A stretch of 40,093 nt of DNA from Kiritimatiellia bacterium (GCA_017962605.1 JAGCUY010000168.1:1-40093); one strand, 5' to 3'; numbered from the stretch's first letter, positions 1-8,383 are shown. The notes: a model not told the origin generated them from the sequence alone. Numbers and translations: made by a program.

Positions 1-1674
1 GGCGATGCGCTGCTTCTCGCCGCCGGAGAGGAGGAAGCCCTTGTCCCCGCAGACGCGCGAGTAGCCTTCTGGATGCGAGACGATGAATTCGTGGGCGTTG
101 GCCATGCGGGCCGCCGCCTCGATCTGCTCCTGGGTGGCGTTGGGCGAGCCGTAGGAGATGTTGTCGGCGATGGTTTCGTTGAAGAGGATGGTGTCCTGGG
201 TGACGACGCCGACAAGGCGGCGGAGGTCGGAGGTGGCGATGGAGGAGAGCGGCGTGCCGTCGAGCGTGATGGAGCCGGCGGTGGGGTCGTAGAAGCGGGC
301 GAGGAGGCCGGCGATTGTGGACTTTCCGGAGCCGGTTTCGCCTACGAGGGCCACGAGGGAGCCGCGGGGGACATCGAAGGTGGCGTCATCGACGACGAGG
401 GGGCCGTCGGGCGAGAAGCGGAAGGAGACGTGGTCAAAGGAGACGCGATCGCGGAAGGCGGTGGCGTGGACGGGGTTTGTTGGCTCGGGGAGGGAGGTGT
501 CGGTGTCGAGGACTTCGAAGATGCGGCCGGCCGCCGCCGCACCGCGCTGGAGCCAGGCGTTGATTTGGGCGAGCTGGCGCAAGGGTCGGTAGGCGGAATA
601 GATGGCTATGCCGATGACGAGGATTGACGAGAGCGGGATGTGGAAGATGAAGCAGGCGATGATGAGGATGGTGGCGAGGACCGTGGAGGCGGCCTCCATG
701 AGAGGCGACATGAGGAGTTCGGCGCGGAGGGCCTTGACCACGGCGCGGAAGTAATCGAAGTTAAGGGCGCGGAAGCGGTTCTCCTCGAGGCGCTCGGTAT
801 TGAACGCCTTGACGACGCGGATGCCGGTGAAGTTCTCGTGCATGCGGGAGACGAGGAAGGAGATGCGCTCAAGGGAGTGGCGCGTCCAACGCTTGACATG
901 GGTGCCGAGGAGGATGACGGGAACAAGGCAGAGAGGAAGGAGGACGCAGATGGCGAAGATGAATTGCCCCAGCCCGCTGCGGACGGAGTAGAGGATGGCG
1001 AAGGTAATGGCGGCGATAATCTCGAAGGGGGCGCGGGCGGCGTCGGCGATGGTTACGGAGACGACGTGCTCGACGCTGGCGGTGTCGTTGACGCAGCTTG
1101 AGATGAGCTGGCCGATGTCGCAGTTGCCAAAGAAGCGGAGGGATTGGCGCTGGAGGGAGGCGAAGAGGGCGTCGCGCAGGTCGCGGACGACGGCGGCGCC
1201 AACGGTGCGCATGCAGTAGTGGTTGAGGAACGAGGTGCCTATGCGGAGGAATACGACGAGGGGAATAGCGATTATGCCGAGGGCGAGGGCCTGCCACGTG
1301 AGGGAATCATCGGCGTTGCGGAGGGGGATGTTGAAGCGCGAGGCGATGCGCTCAGCCTTGCGGAACCAGGACGGGGCGGAAGGGGGCGGGGTGGAAGAGG
1401 GCGGGGGCTTCGCGCCCCCGCACTCCCGCGCAGTCGCAGACTGAAGGTCTGCGCCGACAGGACGGGGGGAGGCGGGGCTGGCGGTGGCGGATGGGGCGGA
1501 GGCCTCCGAAAGCTTGAAGGCGTCGAAGGCGTCGGGCATGAAGGAGAGGAGCCCGAAGAAGGATCCTGCCGAGAGAAGTCCCGCTATGAAACCGACGGCC
1601 AGGCGGGCGCGGTATTTGAGCGCGAAGCCCAGAAGGCGCCGGTAGCCCGCATATTTGGCGCGTCTTTCTGCCAT
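1..1674 (-). CDS. MsbA-type lipid ABC exporter (3' end cut by window edge)
   Basis: Half-size ABC exporter (transmembrane domain followed by ATPase) of the lipid A/lipid-linked oligosaccharide flippase type, expected in the inner membrane. The visible 558 codons start at ATG 1674 (MAERRAKYAGYRRLL) and run off the left edge inside the ATPase domain. Visible motifs: Walker A GETGSGKST (about 311-341), Q-loop region VTQDTILFNETIADNI, and the signature LSGGEKQRI at bases 1-30. Walker B and the H-loop lie outside the window. The first transmembrane segment is followed by a periplasmic loop with an Ala/Pro/Ser-rich stretch (about residues 58-100) encoded by hairpin-forming repeat DNA. It lies 13 bases downstream of an O-antigen ligase-like gene, which favours LPS or glycolipid export. 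A multidrug exporter of the same fold cannot be excluded. Confidence 0.9.
   Translation of the reverse strand, partial: MAERRAKYAGYRRLLGFALKYRARLAVGFIAGLLSAGSFFGLLSFMPDAFDAFKLSEASAPSATASPASPRPVGADLQSATARECGGAKPPPSSTPPPSAPSWFRKAERIASRFNIPLRNADDSLTWQALALGIIAIPLVVFLRIGTSFLNHYCMRTVGAAVVRDLRDALFASLQRQSLRFFGNCDIGQLISSCVNDTASVEHVVSVTIADAARAPFEIIAAITFAILYSVRSGLGQFIFAICVLLPLCLVPVILLGTHVKRWTRHSLERISFLVSRMHENFTGIRVVKAFNTERLEENRFRALNFDYFRAVVKALRAELLMSPLMEAASTVLATILIIACFIFHIPLSSILVIGIAIYSAYRPLRQLAQINAWLQRGAAAAGRIFEVLDTDTSLPEPTNPVHATAFRDRVSFDHVSFRFSPDGPLVVDDATFDVPRGSLVALVGETGSGKSTIAGLLARFYDPTAGSITLDGTPLSSIATSDLRRLVGVVTQDTILFNETIADNISYGSPNATQEQIEAAARMANAHEFIVSHPEGYSRVCGDKGFLLSGGEKQRIA
1401..1466 (-). repeat. 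Two hairpin elements inside the ABC exporter gene
   Basis: Hairpin 1 pairs 1401-1408 with 1414-1421 (GCGGGGGC/GCCCCCGC). Hairpin 2 pairs 1435-1441 with 1447-1453 around the loop TGAAG and is followed by GCCGACAGGACGGG. Bases 1436-1466 match 19740-19770 in the glycoside hydrolase gene except for two changes, which compensate each other in the stem. The reading frame stays open. Confidence 0.8.
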
Positions 1675-1687
1675 GGTCCCGACCTGG

Positions 1688-3112
1688 TTAATCGCGGAGG
1701 CGGATGAGGCCGGGGAGGCATGCCAAGACGACGAACCATGTGATTAGGATCGCCGTGCTGCGGAAGGGGAGGTCAATGGTGCTGTGCACCACGGTGCAGG
1801 CAAGCCCCAAAATCGACATTACGACCGTTGGCGGAAGAGACCCGAACCAGGTGGAGGGTTTGTCCGTATTCTGGTTGAAAACCCGCTTCATGTGGGCCAG
1901 GTTCCAAATGAGATGCACCAGAATCGCGATAACAATGGAGAGCATCAGGCCGCCGCCGATGGCGCCGTGTTCGCAGAGGAACTGGAGGAAGTCATTGTGG
2001 ACATTGGCCTTGCCGCGCTGGCGAAGCATTGGCCACTGCGATTTGGGAACATAGAGGCCGATATGGTGCCTGAAGCCCCAGCCGCCGACTCCGGGCCAGG
2101 GGTTGTCCTGCCAGATTTTGACGGCGCAGTCAGCTAGGAGTTCGCGGTCGCCAGTATAAACGGAAGACAGAGAATCATGATTGATGGTTTTCACCTCTTT
2201 GGAGAAGTCGCCGACCTTGATGGCCATGTACCCAAGGCAGAGGAAAATGACAACTACGGATGCTATGATTTTGGTTATGCCCGGACCTCCAATGCGCGGG
2301 AAGAGGTAGATGCAGCCGTAAACAAGGCCGACTATGATTAGGAGCGTTTCAAGCACAATTGCCGCGCGGCATAGGGAGAGGTAGGTGGCAAGGATGTTGA
2401 GGACGAGGGTGACGCTATAAAGGATGGGGTGGTTCTCCTCGTCGATCATTGCCAGTGCGCGAATGAGAAGCCCCATGTTCACAGCGGAGACGAGGCAGAA
2501 GAAAGCGCCGGCATGGTTGGGATAGCCGAAGGTGGAGAAGAACTGATCAAGCATTGGGCGATACCAGAAGAGCTTGTGAGGCGACCAAGCCGCCTGCGCC
2601 ATGCCCAGGATGGCAAGGAGCGCGCCATTGATGCAGAATGCCCGCAGAATAAAGAGCTTGGCTGGCTGGTTGGAACTGTTGCGGACGGCTATGACGGCTG
2701 TGAATACGGCCACGAACCAGAGGAGGACCTGCTTTGCGCCGTCTTGGTCAACGCAGGAGGGGAGGTCGGGAATAGGCGGATCTGTGAAGCGCCACTCGGA
2801 ATCGGCGGCGATCCATTCGAGTTCACGCGGCCCGTTTAGCCACTGGATAAGAAGGAAGAGAAGCAGCGCGAGGCCGAAATAGAAAACGGGGTCGCGGACA
2901 ATCCTCTTCAATAGGTGGCGGACGGCGGATCTGGGCGATTCGCCATAGTGCCTGGGCGGCAGGGTGAACATCAGCTCAAATGTGAGGAGCGAGATCCAAG
3001 GGAGCGCCCAGAGGTAGTAAGGCGAAGAACCCCCGCGAGCCCAGGATGACCAGAGGACAAAGAGGAGGACGCCAAGTGCTGCGCCAAATCGGGAGAGGAA
3101 GTTCGTGATCAT
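1688..3112 (-). CDS. O-antigen ligase / Wzy-type polytopic membrane protein
   Basis: A 474-residue protein with about ten to twelve hydrophobic segments. A large loop near residues 325-385 carries GVGGWGF, HNDFLQF and EHGAIGGG, the arrangement seen in the Wzy_C/O-antigen ligase family, where the loop holds catalytic residues. Family members transfer or polymerise undecaprenyl-linked glycans on the periplasmic face of the inner membrane. The ATG overlaps the end of the upstream DksA-like gene by four bases (ATGA), and the gene ends 13 bases before the MsbA-type exporter start, so translational coupling in a surface-glycan operon is likely. Sequence alone does not separate ligase (WaaL) from polymerase (Wzy). 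A bacterial exosortase-linked or teichuronic-type polymerase is a less likely alternative. Confidence 0.8.
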   Translation of the reverse strand: MITNFLSRFGAALGVLLFVLWSSWARGGSSPYYLWALPWISLLTFELMFTLPPRHYGESPRSAVRHLLKRIVRDPVFYFGLALLLFLLIQWLNGPRELEWIAADSEWRFTDPPIPDLPSCVDQDGAKQVLLWFVAVFTAVIAVRNSSNQPAKLFILRAFCINGALLAILGMAQAAWSPHKLFWYRPMLDQFFSTFGYPNHAGAFFCLVSAVNMGLLIRALAMIDEENHPILYSVTLVLNILATYLSLCRAAIVLETLLIIVGLVYGCIYLFPRIGGPGITKIIASVVVIFLCLGYMAIKVGDFSKEVKTINHDSLSSVYTGDRELLADCAVKIWQDNPWPGVGGWGFRHHIGLYVPKSQWPMLRQRGKANVHNDFLQFLCEHGAIGGGLMLSIVIAILVHLIWNLAHMKRVFNQNTDKPSTWFGSLPPTVVMSILGLACTVVHSTIDLPFRSTAILITWFVVLACLPGLIRLRD

Positions 3113-4110
3113 CTGCGCTTTTCGCTTTCGCGTTCCTTTTCAAGTTGTTCCTGGCACTTGATGCAGTATTTGGAGAAGGGCTGAACCTCCAGGCGGACGC
3201 GGCGGATTGGGTTGCCGCAGGCCAGGCATTTGCCGTAGGTGCCATCGTCCATGCGTCCGAGGGCCTCGTCGATGCGGTTGAGGATGTCCTTGGTGTTGCC
3301 GGCGCGCTCGAGGGCGAGGAACTTGTCGAAGATGGAGGCGCCGTCGTCGCCGCCGTTGTCGGCCTCGTTGTGGTGGCGGATGTTCTGGCGGGCGTTATCG
3401 ACGGAGCGATAGACCTTTTCGCGGAGGGCGAGAAGCGCCTTGCGGAATTTGGCGAGCTCGGCTTTGGTGAGGGCCTTGTCGGGCTTGCCGAGGACAGCTA
3501 GGCTAATGGGGCGCTTGGGAAGATCGCGCTTGACAGTGCTAAGGTAAGTGATAGTGGCCTTCTTGGAAGCGGCCTTCTTTGGCGCAGGCTTTTTGGAAGG
3601 AGCAGGCTTTTTGGCCGGAGCCGGTTTTTTGACGGGCGCAGGCTTTTTGACAGGCGCAGGCTTTTTGACAGGAGCAGGCTTTTTGACAGGAGCAGGCTTT
3701 TTGGCCGGTGCAGGCTTCTTGATGGGCGCGGCCTTTTTAGCAGGAGCCTTCTTGGCCGGAGCGGGCTTCTTTACGGGAGCGGGCTTTTTTACGGGAGCCG
3801 GGATTCGGGAGCCGGGAGCCGCCTTTTTAGCTGGCGCGGGCTTTTTCGCAGGAGCGGGCTTTTTTACGGGAGCCGGGATTCGGGAGCCGGGAGCCGCCTT
3901 TTTAGCTGGCGCGGGCTTTTTCGCAGGAGCAGGCTTTTTGGCGGGCGTGGGCTTCTTGGCGGGCGCGGGTTTCTTAGCGGGCGCAGGCTTTTTGACAGGA
4001 GCGGGCTTCTTGGCGGGAGCCGGTTTTTTGGCGGGAGCCGGGGTTCGGGAGCCGGGAGCCGCCTTTTTAACTGGGGCGGGCTTTTGGGCAGGGGCTTTCT
4101 TTGTTGCCAT
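3109..4110 (-). CDS. DksA/TraR zinc-finger protein with histone-H1-like tail
   Basis: A 333-residue protein in two parts. Residues 1 to about 190 are a low-complexity tail of tandem PAPAKK/PAPVKK units, strongly basic and like eukaryotic H1 or Hc1/KAP-type DNA-compacting tails. The C-terminal ~140 residues are a DksA/TraR domain: coiled-coil helices, then a C4 zinc finger C295-x2-C298-x17-C316-x2-C319 (CLACG ... CIKC). Ordinary DksA is about 150 residues and acts in the RNA polymerase secondary channel. SD AGGAG lies just upstream of the ATG, overlapping the stop of the TPR gene. Three GSR-containing interruptions (PGSRTPAP, PGSRIPAP twice) are encoded by a G-rich repeat. DNA binding by the tail is inferred, and so is transcriptional control by the zinc-finger domain. 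Confidence 0.88.
   Translation of the reverse strand: MATKKAPAQKPAPVKKAAPGSRTPAPAKKPAPAKKPAPVKKPAPAKKPAPAKKPTPAKKPAPAKKPAPAKKAAPGSRIPAPVKKPAPAKKPAPAKKAAPGSRIPAPVKKPAPVKKPAPAKKAPAKKAAPIKKPAPAKKPAPVKKPAPVKKPAPVKKPAPVKKPAPAKKPAPSKKPAPKKAASKKATITYLSTVKRDLPKRPISLAVLGKPDKALTKAELAKFRKALLALREKVYRSVDNARQNIRHHNEADNGGDDGASIFDKFLALERAGNTKDILNRIDEALGRMDDGTYGKCLACGNPIRRVRLEVQPFSKYCIKCQEQLEKERESEKRR
3793..4063 (-). repeat. Three G-rich repeat copies interrupting the lysine-rich tail
   Basis: A 31-base motif built from GGGAGCCGGGATTC-like units occurs at 3793-3823, 3868-3898 and 4033-4063 (the third has GGTTC for GATTC). Spacings are 75 and 165 bases, both multiples of 15, matching whole PAPxKK blocks. It resembles a GC-richer form of the GGGAAC/GGGAAT heptads found between genes elsewhere in the window. 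Confidence 0.75.
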
Positions 4111-4119
4111 TAGGGCCTC

Positions 4120-4950
4120 CTATTCTGCCTTTTCGGCGGCGGGTTCTGCTGCGGGCTCGACGGCAGTTTCAGCGGCGGGTGCCTCTGCGGCTGGAGCCTC
4201 GGCGGCTTCATCGTCGGCGGCCTCGGAATTGATGTCGGCTGCGTCAGATGGCGCCATGGCGCTGCGGAGCGCGGAGAGCTGGTCGGAGAAGCTGATTTCG
4301 CGGAAGCCGTCGAAGCGGTCGATCACGCCGTCCATGCGCTCGACGACGCTCTCCCATGCGGTGTCCTTGGTGTCGGCGGCGAGGGCGTCGATAAGGACCT
4401 TGGCGGCGGCCTTGTCGCCAGCAGCTGCGGTGGCGCGGGCCTCGCCCATCCTGGCCATGACGGCGACGGGAGAGCCTGCGGGGGCATCGACAGCGCGGTA
4501 GTCGGCGATGGCCTGCTGGAATTCGCGCAGCGCCTCTTCAGAAGCGGCGAGGCCGAGGCGCGCCTGGGGGGCGAGCTGATGCTTGGAGTTGCGCTTCGCA
4601 AACTTCGCGTAGGCCTCCTTGGCGCTGTCGAACTGGCCGGCGTCATAGTAGGCGCGTGCGAGGCGGAGGCGGATTAGCGGACCGATCTTGGTTCCGCCAA
4701 AGCGGCCGTTGAGCTCCTCGAGGCCGACGACATCGGTGGTGGAGAGGAGGGCTGCGGAGGCGTTTTCCAGCTTGGCGGCGCGGGAGCGCGTAAAGGCGAT
4801 GGCCACGACGACAACCAGGACTATGACAGCCAGCTGGTAGGCCAGGCTGCGGCCGTTCTCAACCAGCCACTCGTAAACGGGGGCCAGTTCTTCAGGGATG
4901 TTTGCCGGAACAGGGGTGATCGGCTTGCCGTCAATTTGGGTCTTGCTCAT
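4120..4950 (-). CDS. Membrane-anchored TPR protein (YfgM/TPR_21-like)
   Basis: A 276-residue protein with a short cytoplasmic N-terminus, one transmembrane helix at about 37-55 (LAYQLAVIVLVVVVAIAF) and then helical TPR-like repeats (LARAYYDAGQFDSAKEAYAKF, LGLAASEEALREFQQAIADY). It ends in an Ala/Glu-rich acidic tail (about 235-276). The organisation matches YfgM/ancillary SecYEG translocon subunit-type proteins, which have one N-terminal helix and periplasmic TPRs. That assignment rests on architecture, not on a recognised signature. SD TTAGGAG precedes the ATG, and a good promoter lies at 4983-5012. It is first in the operon with the DksA-like, ligase and exporter genes. Its leader is identical to that of the TPR gene at 34245-35069 over 16 bases. 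Confidence 0.7.
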   Translation of the reverse strand: MSKTQIDGKPITPVPANIPEELAPVYEWLVENGRSLAYQLAVIVLVVVVAIAFTRSRAAKLENASAALLSTTDVVGLEELNGRFGGTKIGPLIRLRLARAYYDAGQFDSAKEAYAKFAKRNSKHQLAPQARLGLAASEEALREFQQAIADYRAVDAPAGSPVAVMARMGEARATAAAGDKAAAKVLIDALAADTKDTAWESVVERMDGVIDRFDGFREISFSDQLSALRSAMAPSDAADINSEAADDEAAEAPAAEAPAAETAVEPAAEPAAEKAE

Positions 4951-4982
4951 TAGTGATGCTCCTAATTAAAAAATTGCCTTAT

Positions 4983-5012
4983 ATTATAGCAATTAAGCGG
5001 CCTTCTCCGCAA
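4983..5012 (-). promoter_or_regulatory. Sigma70-type promoter of the TPR-DksA-ligase-exporter operon
   Basis: On the minus strand: TTGCGG (5007-5012), an 18-base spacer, then TATAAT (4983-4988). A start near 4976 would give a leader of about 25 bases containing TTAGGAG before the ATG at 4950. The promoter sits in the gap after the preceding operon's stop codon at 5027. Confidence 0.7.
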
Positions 5013-5026
5013 GGGATTTTAGCAGC

Positions 5027-6412
5027 TTAATTTTCCGAAGGGCCGTTAGCGGCGAAAATATAGACTGTCGGATGGGATGGCTTGAGCGCAATAACAAAGG
5101 GCATTGCGCGGGAAAGAGGCATTTCGGCGGGCGCGAAGACGAGGAGGACGGGGAGGCCATCGCCCTCCTTTTCAACGATTGCGTGCGCGGATTCCGGCGT
5201 TGCGGCGCCGAATTCCCTGGTGGAGAGAATGGGGTCGAGAGATTCGGAGGAGGTCCAGTCCTCAATGGTCTTGACGAGAGTGGCGCGGACGGCGCCGGAG
5301 GCGTCTTCGGCAAGGCGCATCTCCCAAGGCTGGGATGGGCGGTCCTTGCGGACGCGCCAGGCGTCGTCGGGCAGGAAGCCGCGGTAGTGGATGGCGTCGT
5401 TGCCGGGCCCTTTGACACGGATGCCGCCTTCGCCGTCGATTGTGGAGAAGAAGCGGGCCTGCGCGGCGACTTCCGCGACGGTAAGCGAACCGTCAAAGGA
5501 AAGGCGGGCGAAGGGGTCGAAGCCGTCGGCGGCCATTTTGCGGATGGCGGCCACGAGGGCCTCCTGGCCGAGGCGCGAGGCAGGGTCGCCATTTTCGGAC
5601 AGTTCGTATTCGATGCCGTCCTTGCCGTGGACGGCAGAGATGGCGAGGTCGCGGACGCGAGGGAGGCCATCGGCGCGTGGGGCGGGGCGGAAGCGGATCC
5701 GGTAGAGGCCGAAGGGCGTGAGGCCGTGGTCAGGGGCGAGGACAAAGCGGCCATAGACCTCCCCCTGGCTGAAACGCGCGGGCAAATCGAGGAGCGTCTG
5801 CGACTCGTTGTATGTGGAGAGAACGGAGTTGGGTGCGTAGGTGTCGGCGACGCGGGCGGCGGGGAAGTCGAGCTGGGGGTCGTCCTGGGAGCCGCAATAG
5901 ACGAAGGAGTCGAAGGCGAGCGGGGCGCGGGTGGCGAGGTCAACGATGTAGCGCTGGATTGGCACCCATGTGGCGTTGGTGTCGGCGAAGGGGGCTACGT
6001 CGATGGCGACGCGCTCGCCGCGTGGCCAGAAATCGAAGGAGGCTGGGGAGGCGTTTTTGCCGCGCGGGAGGCCGATGGACTCGATGGCCGCGGCGATGGC
6101 GCCGGGGCGGGCGAAGGTGCGGAAGATGGACTCGTAGTCGCGGTCGCTCAGTTCGCCGACGATAGGGAACTCGACGGTCGCGGCGGCGTCGATTGAGCAG
6201 AACTCGGCGAGGACGACGACCTCGCCTGCGGCGGCATCGAGGCGCAGGGCGCGCTCGGGGGCCTGCCATGCGGCGACGGCGGCGAGGTTGGCGCGCTGGG
6301 TGTCGTTGGTCTCGAAGATGGTGGCGGCGGCCTGCTTGGGCGCCATGGCGGCGGCTGCGGCGAGTGCGGCCAGCAGCGCGGAGAATCTATGAGGCGACTT
6401 AGGGATGTCCAT
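5027..6412 (-). CDS. Secreted protein of unknown function in the ExbB-ExbD-TonB operon
   Basis: I do not recognise this 461-residue protein with certainty. The chosen ATG (6412) has GGAG nine bases upstream and starts a convincing signal peptide (MDIPKSPHRFSALLAALAAAAAM ... AAA). An ATG at 6427 would add five residues but lacks an SD. The mature part is soluble and mixed alpha/beta. The segment EVVVLAEFCSIDAAATVEF followed by ARPGAIAAAIESIGLPRG weakly recalls YdjY-like domains, whose function is unknown; this is a suggestion only. The gene follows tonB by 27 bases (12 from the alternative start) and is last in the ExbB-ExbD-TonB operon. A periplasmic role linked to TonB-driven transport is therefore inferred from position alone. 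Confidence 0.65.
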   Translation of the reverse strand: MDIPKSPHRFSALLAALAAAAAMAPKQAAATIFETNDTQRANLAAVAAWQAPERALRLDAAAGEVVVLAEFCSIDAAATVEFPIVGELSDRDYESIFRTFARPGAIAAAIESIGLPRGKNASPASFDFWPRGERVAIDVAPFADTNATWVPIQRYIVDLATRAPLAFDSFVYCGSQDDPQLDFPAARVADTYAPNSVLSTYNESQTLLDLPARFSQGEVYGRFVLAPDHGLTPFGLYRIRFRPAPRADGLPRVRDLAISAVHGKDGIEYELSENGDPASRLGQEALVAAIRKMAADGFDPFARLSFDGSLTVAEVAAQARFFSTIDGEGGIRVKGPGNDAIHYRGFLPDDAWRVRKDRPSQPWEMRLAEDASGAVRATLVKTIEDWTSSESLDPILSTREFGAATPESAHAIVEKEGDGLPVLLVFAPAEMPLSRAMPFVIALKPSHPTVYIFAANGPSEN

Positions 6413-6439
6413 TGATGTGAACTCCATAGGCGTGGCGGG

Positions 6440-7195
6440 CTAGTCGGCCTGCTTGAACTCAAAGGGGCAGTCTGCGCCGTATTCGCGGATGAAGGCCTGG
6501 GAGAGGTCGGGCACGCGGGCGACGCGGCGCACCGCCTCAAGGCAGCTGTTATCGTAGGTGGCGCTGCCGGAGGACTCGACAATGCGCGGCGAAAGGAGGG
6601 CTCCGTTTTGGGATATCTTGAAAGAGACGACTGCGGGGCGGTAGCCGGACGCGCTCTTCGGCGGCGGCGTCCAGGCGTCGTAGAGGCAGTTCTTCAGAAT
6701 CGAGGCATTGAGGCTAAGCTCGTTTTGTGGGAGCGAGGTCTTTTCGCCAATGCGTGCGCGCTTGGCGAGCCACTTCTCGATTTCGGCCTCTGAGAGAGTC
6801 TGGCGCTCCTTGGGCTTGACGGGAGGGTCGATCTTGCGGTTGACGCGCTTGCCCTTCTTGATTTCAGGCTGCTTGGGAGGCTCCTTTTTCGGCTCCGGCT
6901 TCTTAGGTTCGGGCTTTTTCTTCTCCTCAGGTTTCGGTTTCGGCTTGGGCTTTGGCTTTTGCTGGACGATGTCATCGGGCTTTGGCGGAGCTGGAGGCGG
7001 CTTGACCTCCGGCTTGGGCTGCGGTGGCGGCTCCTCCTCAACGCCAGAAGGGTCGATGGCGATGGTGAAGTCCTTGATTTCAATCGGCTGCTTGCGCAGG
7101 CGGCAGCCGCCGATTATGCCGCTGAGGAGGAGTGCGATTATGAGGGTCGCGTGAATTGCGACCGACCAGAGAAATCCTTTTGCCTGCGCACCCAT
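6440..7195 (-). CDS. TonB-family energy transducer
   Basis: A 251-residue protein with TonB architecture: N-terminal membrane anchor (residues about 7-28, LWSVAIHATLIIALLLSGII), a long Pro/Lys/Glu-rich rod (about 45-130, with repeated KPKPKP and KKPEPKK), and a C-terminal domain (PAVVSFKISQNGALLSPRIVE ... SCLEAVRRVARVPDL) like the TonB/TolA C-terminal fold. It would carry proton-motive energy from ExbB/ExbD across the periplasm. ATG 7195 was chosen because it follows AGAGGGGG and begins directly at the membrane anchor. An upstream in-frame extension to 7312 would overlap exbD and is rejected. It follows exbD by 14 bases. The two Cys in the C-terminal domain are unusual for TonB and could form a disulfide. 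Confidence 0.85.
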   Translation of the reverse strand: MGAQAKGFLWSVAIHATLIIALLLSGIIGGCRLRKQPIEIKDFTIAIDPSGVEEEPPPQPKPEVKPPPAPPKPDDIVQQKPKPKPKPKPEEKKKPEPKKPEPKKEPPKQPEIKKGKRVNRKIDPPVKPKERQTLSEAEIEKWLAKRARIGEKTSLPQNELSLNASILKNCLYDAWTPPPKSASGYRPAVVSFKISQNGALLSPRIVESSGSATYDNSCLEAVRRVARVPDLSQAFIREYGADCPFEFKQAD

Positions 7196-7209
7196 GACGG
7201 CATCCCCCT

Positions 7210-7620
7210 CTACTTCGTAGGCTCCGTGACGAGGGCCATGCGCGTGATGTGGCAGGAGTGGAGAAGGCGGAGCGTCTTCATCATCTCGCCGTAATCGACG
7301 CGCTCGTCGCACCGCACCAGGACGGGTGGCTGCGGGTCTTCCTTCGCGATGGCCGTGAGCGCCTCCTCAAGGGCCTCGCGGCTCACCTCGCGGTCGTTGA
7401 GGAAAATGCCGCCGGCGTATTTGATGGTGATCGTCTGCGACTTCTTCTCCTGGAGCTTGTCGGTATTGGCCTTCGGCAGCTGGATCTTAATGCCCTGCTC
7501 GATCATCGGGAAGGCCAGGATGAAGGCGATAAGGAGAAGGAAGGTAAGGTCGATCAGCGGGGTCATGTTGACCTCCGCTATGACCTTTATGTGGCGGCCC
7601 TTTTGGCGTTCGCGTCCCAT
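7210..7620 (-). CDS. ExbD/TolR-type biopolymer transport protein
   Basis: A 136-residue ExbD/TolR protein, one of the proton-conducting partners of ExbB. It has a short cytoplasmic N-terminus, then VNMTPLIDLTFLLLIAFILAF (about 18-38), which carries the invariant membrane aspartate (in PLIDLTF), then a periplasmic domain (ITIKYAGGIFLNDREVS ... VLVRCDERVDYGEMMKTL). The length is typical. It lies between exbB (19 bases upstream) and tonB (14 bases downstream), forming the standard ExbB-ExbD-TonB order. It is clearly diverged from the two ExbD genes at 32427-33308, so this is a second, separate motor set. Confidence 0.92.
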   Translation of the reverse strand: MGRERQKGRHIKVIAEVNMTPLIDLTFLLLIAFILAFPMIEQGIKIQLPKANTDKLQEKKSQTITIKYAGGIFLNDREVSREALEEALTAIAKEDPQPPVLVRCDERVDYGEMMKTLRLLHSCHITRMALVTEPTK

Positions 7621-7639
7621 GTGGCAGGCCTCCGGGTCA

Positions 7640-8383
7640 TTAGAGGGCGGCGGGCGGCTCGGGTTGCGGCTGCGCGACGCGGTCGCAGAACTCGGAGCGG
7701 ACGCGCCCGAGATATTCGTCGGTGAAGCCGTCGAACTGGATCTGAAGTTCGCCTATGCGGCGGACGAGGATGTTGTAGCCGAGGATGGAGGGGATGGCCA
7801 CGATCAGGCCGACGACGGTGGTGAGCATGGCGGTGGAGAGGTATGGCGCGACGGTGGCGAGGTTCACGGCGCCCTGGGAGCCCATGTTCTGGAATGCGCC
7901 CATCACGCCGAGGACAGTCCCGAGAAGGCCAAGGAAAGGGGCGAGGGTGGTGACGGCGCCGAGGTAGTTCATGCCGCGCTCGACGCGGTGATTCTGAAGG
8001 GCGAGCGCCTCTTCGGCGACGCCCTTCACGAGGTCGAAGGAAGACTGCGGGACAGCGTGTCCGGCCGTCTCGGCGGCCGTGCGCGGCGCTGTGCCGCTCT
8101 GCGCCGCGATTTCGCCGAGCAGGCGCTCGGTCGCGGGGAAGTAGATTGCGACAAGCGGGTTCCTGCCCGGGGAGTGAGTGAAGTAGTAGTCGGCCACAGT
8201 GTGCATCTTGGCGAAATAGCGGCGGAAGCTGTGCACGAGGGCCTCGTCGCGCTTGAGGTTGATCCAGTGGCCGATGGCGTAGCCCATGGCGATGACGGAT
8301 GCGGCGAGCTGGATGAGGACGATTGCCTTGCCGAAGAAGTCGGATGAGGAATAGGCCGAAAGAAGATCTGCTAGTGGAAACAT
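7640..8383 (-). CDS. ExbB/TolQ/MotA-family proton channel protein
   Basis: A 247-residue ExbB/TolQ protein starting at ATG 8383 (MFPLADLLSAYSSSDFFGKA). Three membrane segments are visible: about 18-38, about 135-160 (TLAPFLGLLGTVLGVMGAF, the conserved family core) and about 175-200 (AMLTTVVGLIVAIPSILGYNI). The central cytoplasmic region (YFAKMHTVADYYFTH to VERGMNYLGAV) has the usual helical character. The reading frame stays open far upstream, antisense to ribBA, but that extension is low-complexity and is rejected. It is the first gene of the ExbB-ExbD-TonB operon, transcribed away from ribBA. About 130 bases of tandem repeat lie in its presumed leader. Confidence 0.9.
   Translation of the reverse strand: MFPLADLLSAYSSSDFFGKAIVLIQLAASVIAMGYAIGHWINLKRDEALVHSFRRYFAKMHTVADYYFTHSPGRNPLVAIYFPATERLLGEIAAQSGTAPRTAAETAGHAVPQSSFDLVKGVAEEALALQNHRVERGMNYLGAVTTLAPFLGLLGTVLGVMGAFQNMGSQGAVNLATVAPYLSTAMLTTVVGLIVAIPSILGYNILVRRIGELQIQFDGFTDEYLGRVRSEFCDRVAQPQPEPPAAL

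Noticed and set aside
3548..4501. Plus-strand frame with repeated FLAGAGF/FLTGAGF residues
   Set aside because: It is the antisense of the PAPAKK repeat tail of the DksA-type gene; GC-rich repeats leave several frames open.
7196..7312. Upstream extension of the TonB frame
   Set aside because: It is Arg-rich and lies antisense in frame to exbD coding content; the membrane anchor begins right after ATG 7195, preceded by AGAGGGGG.
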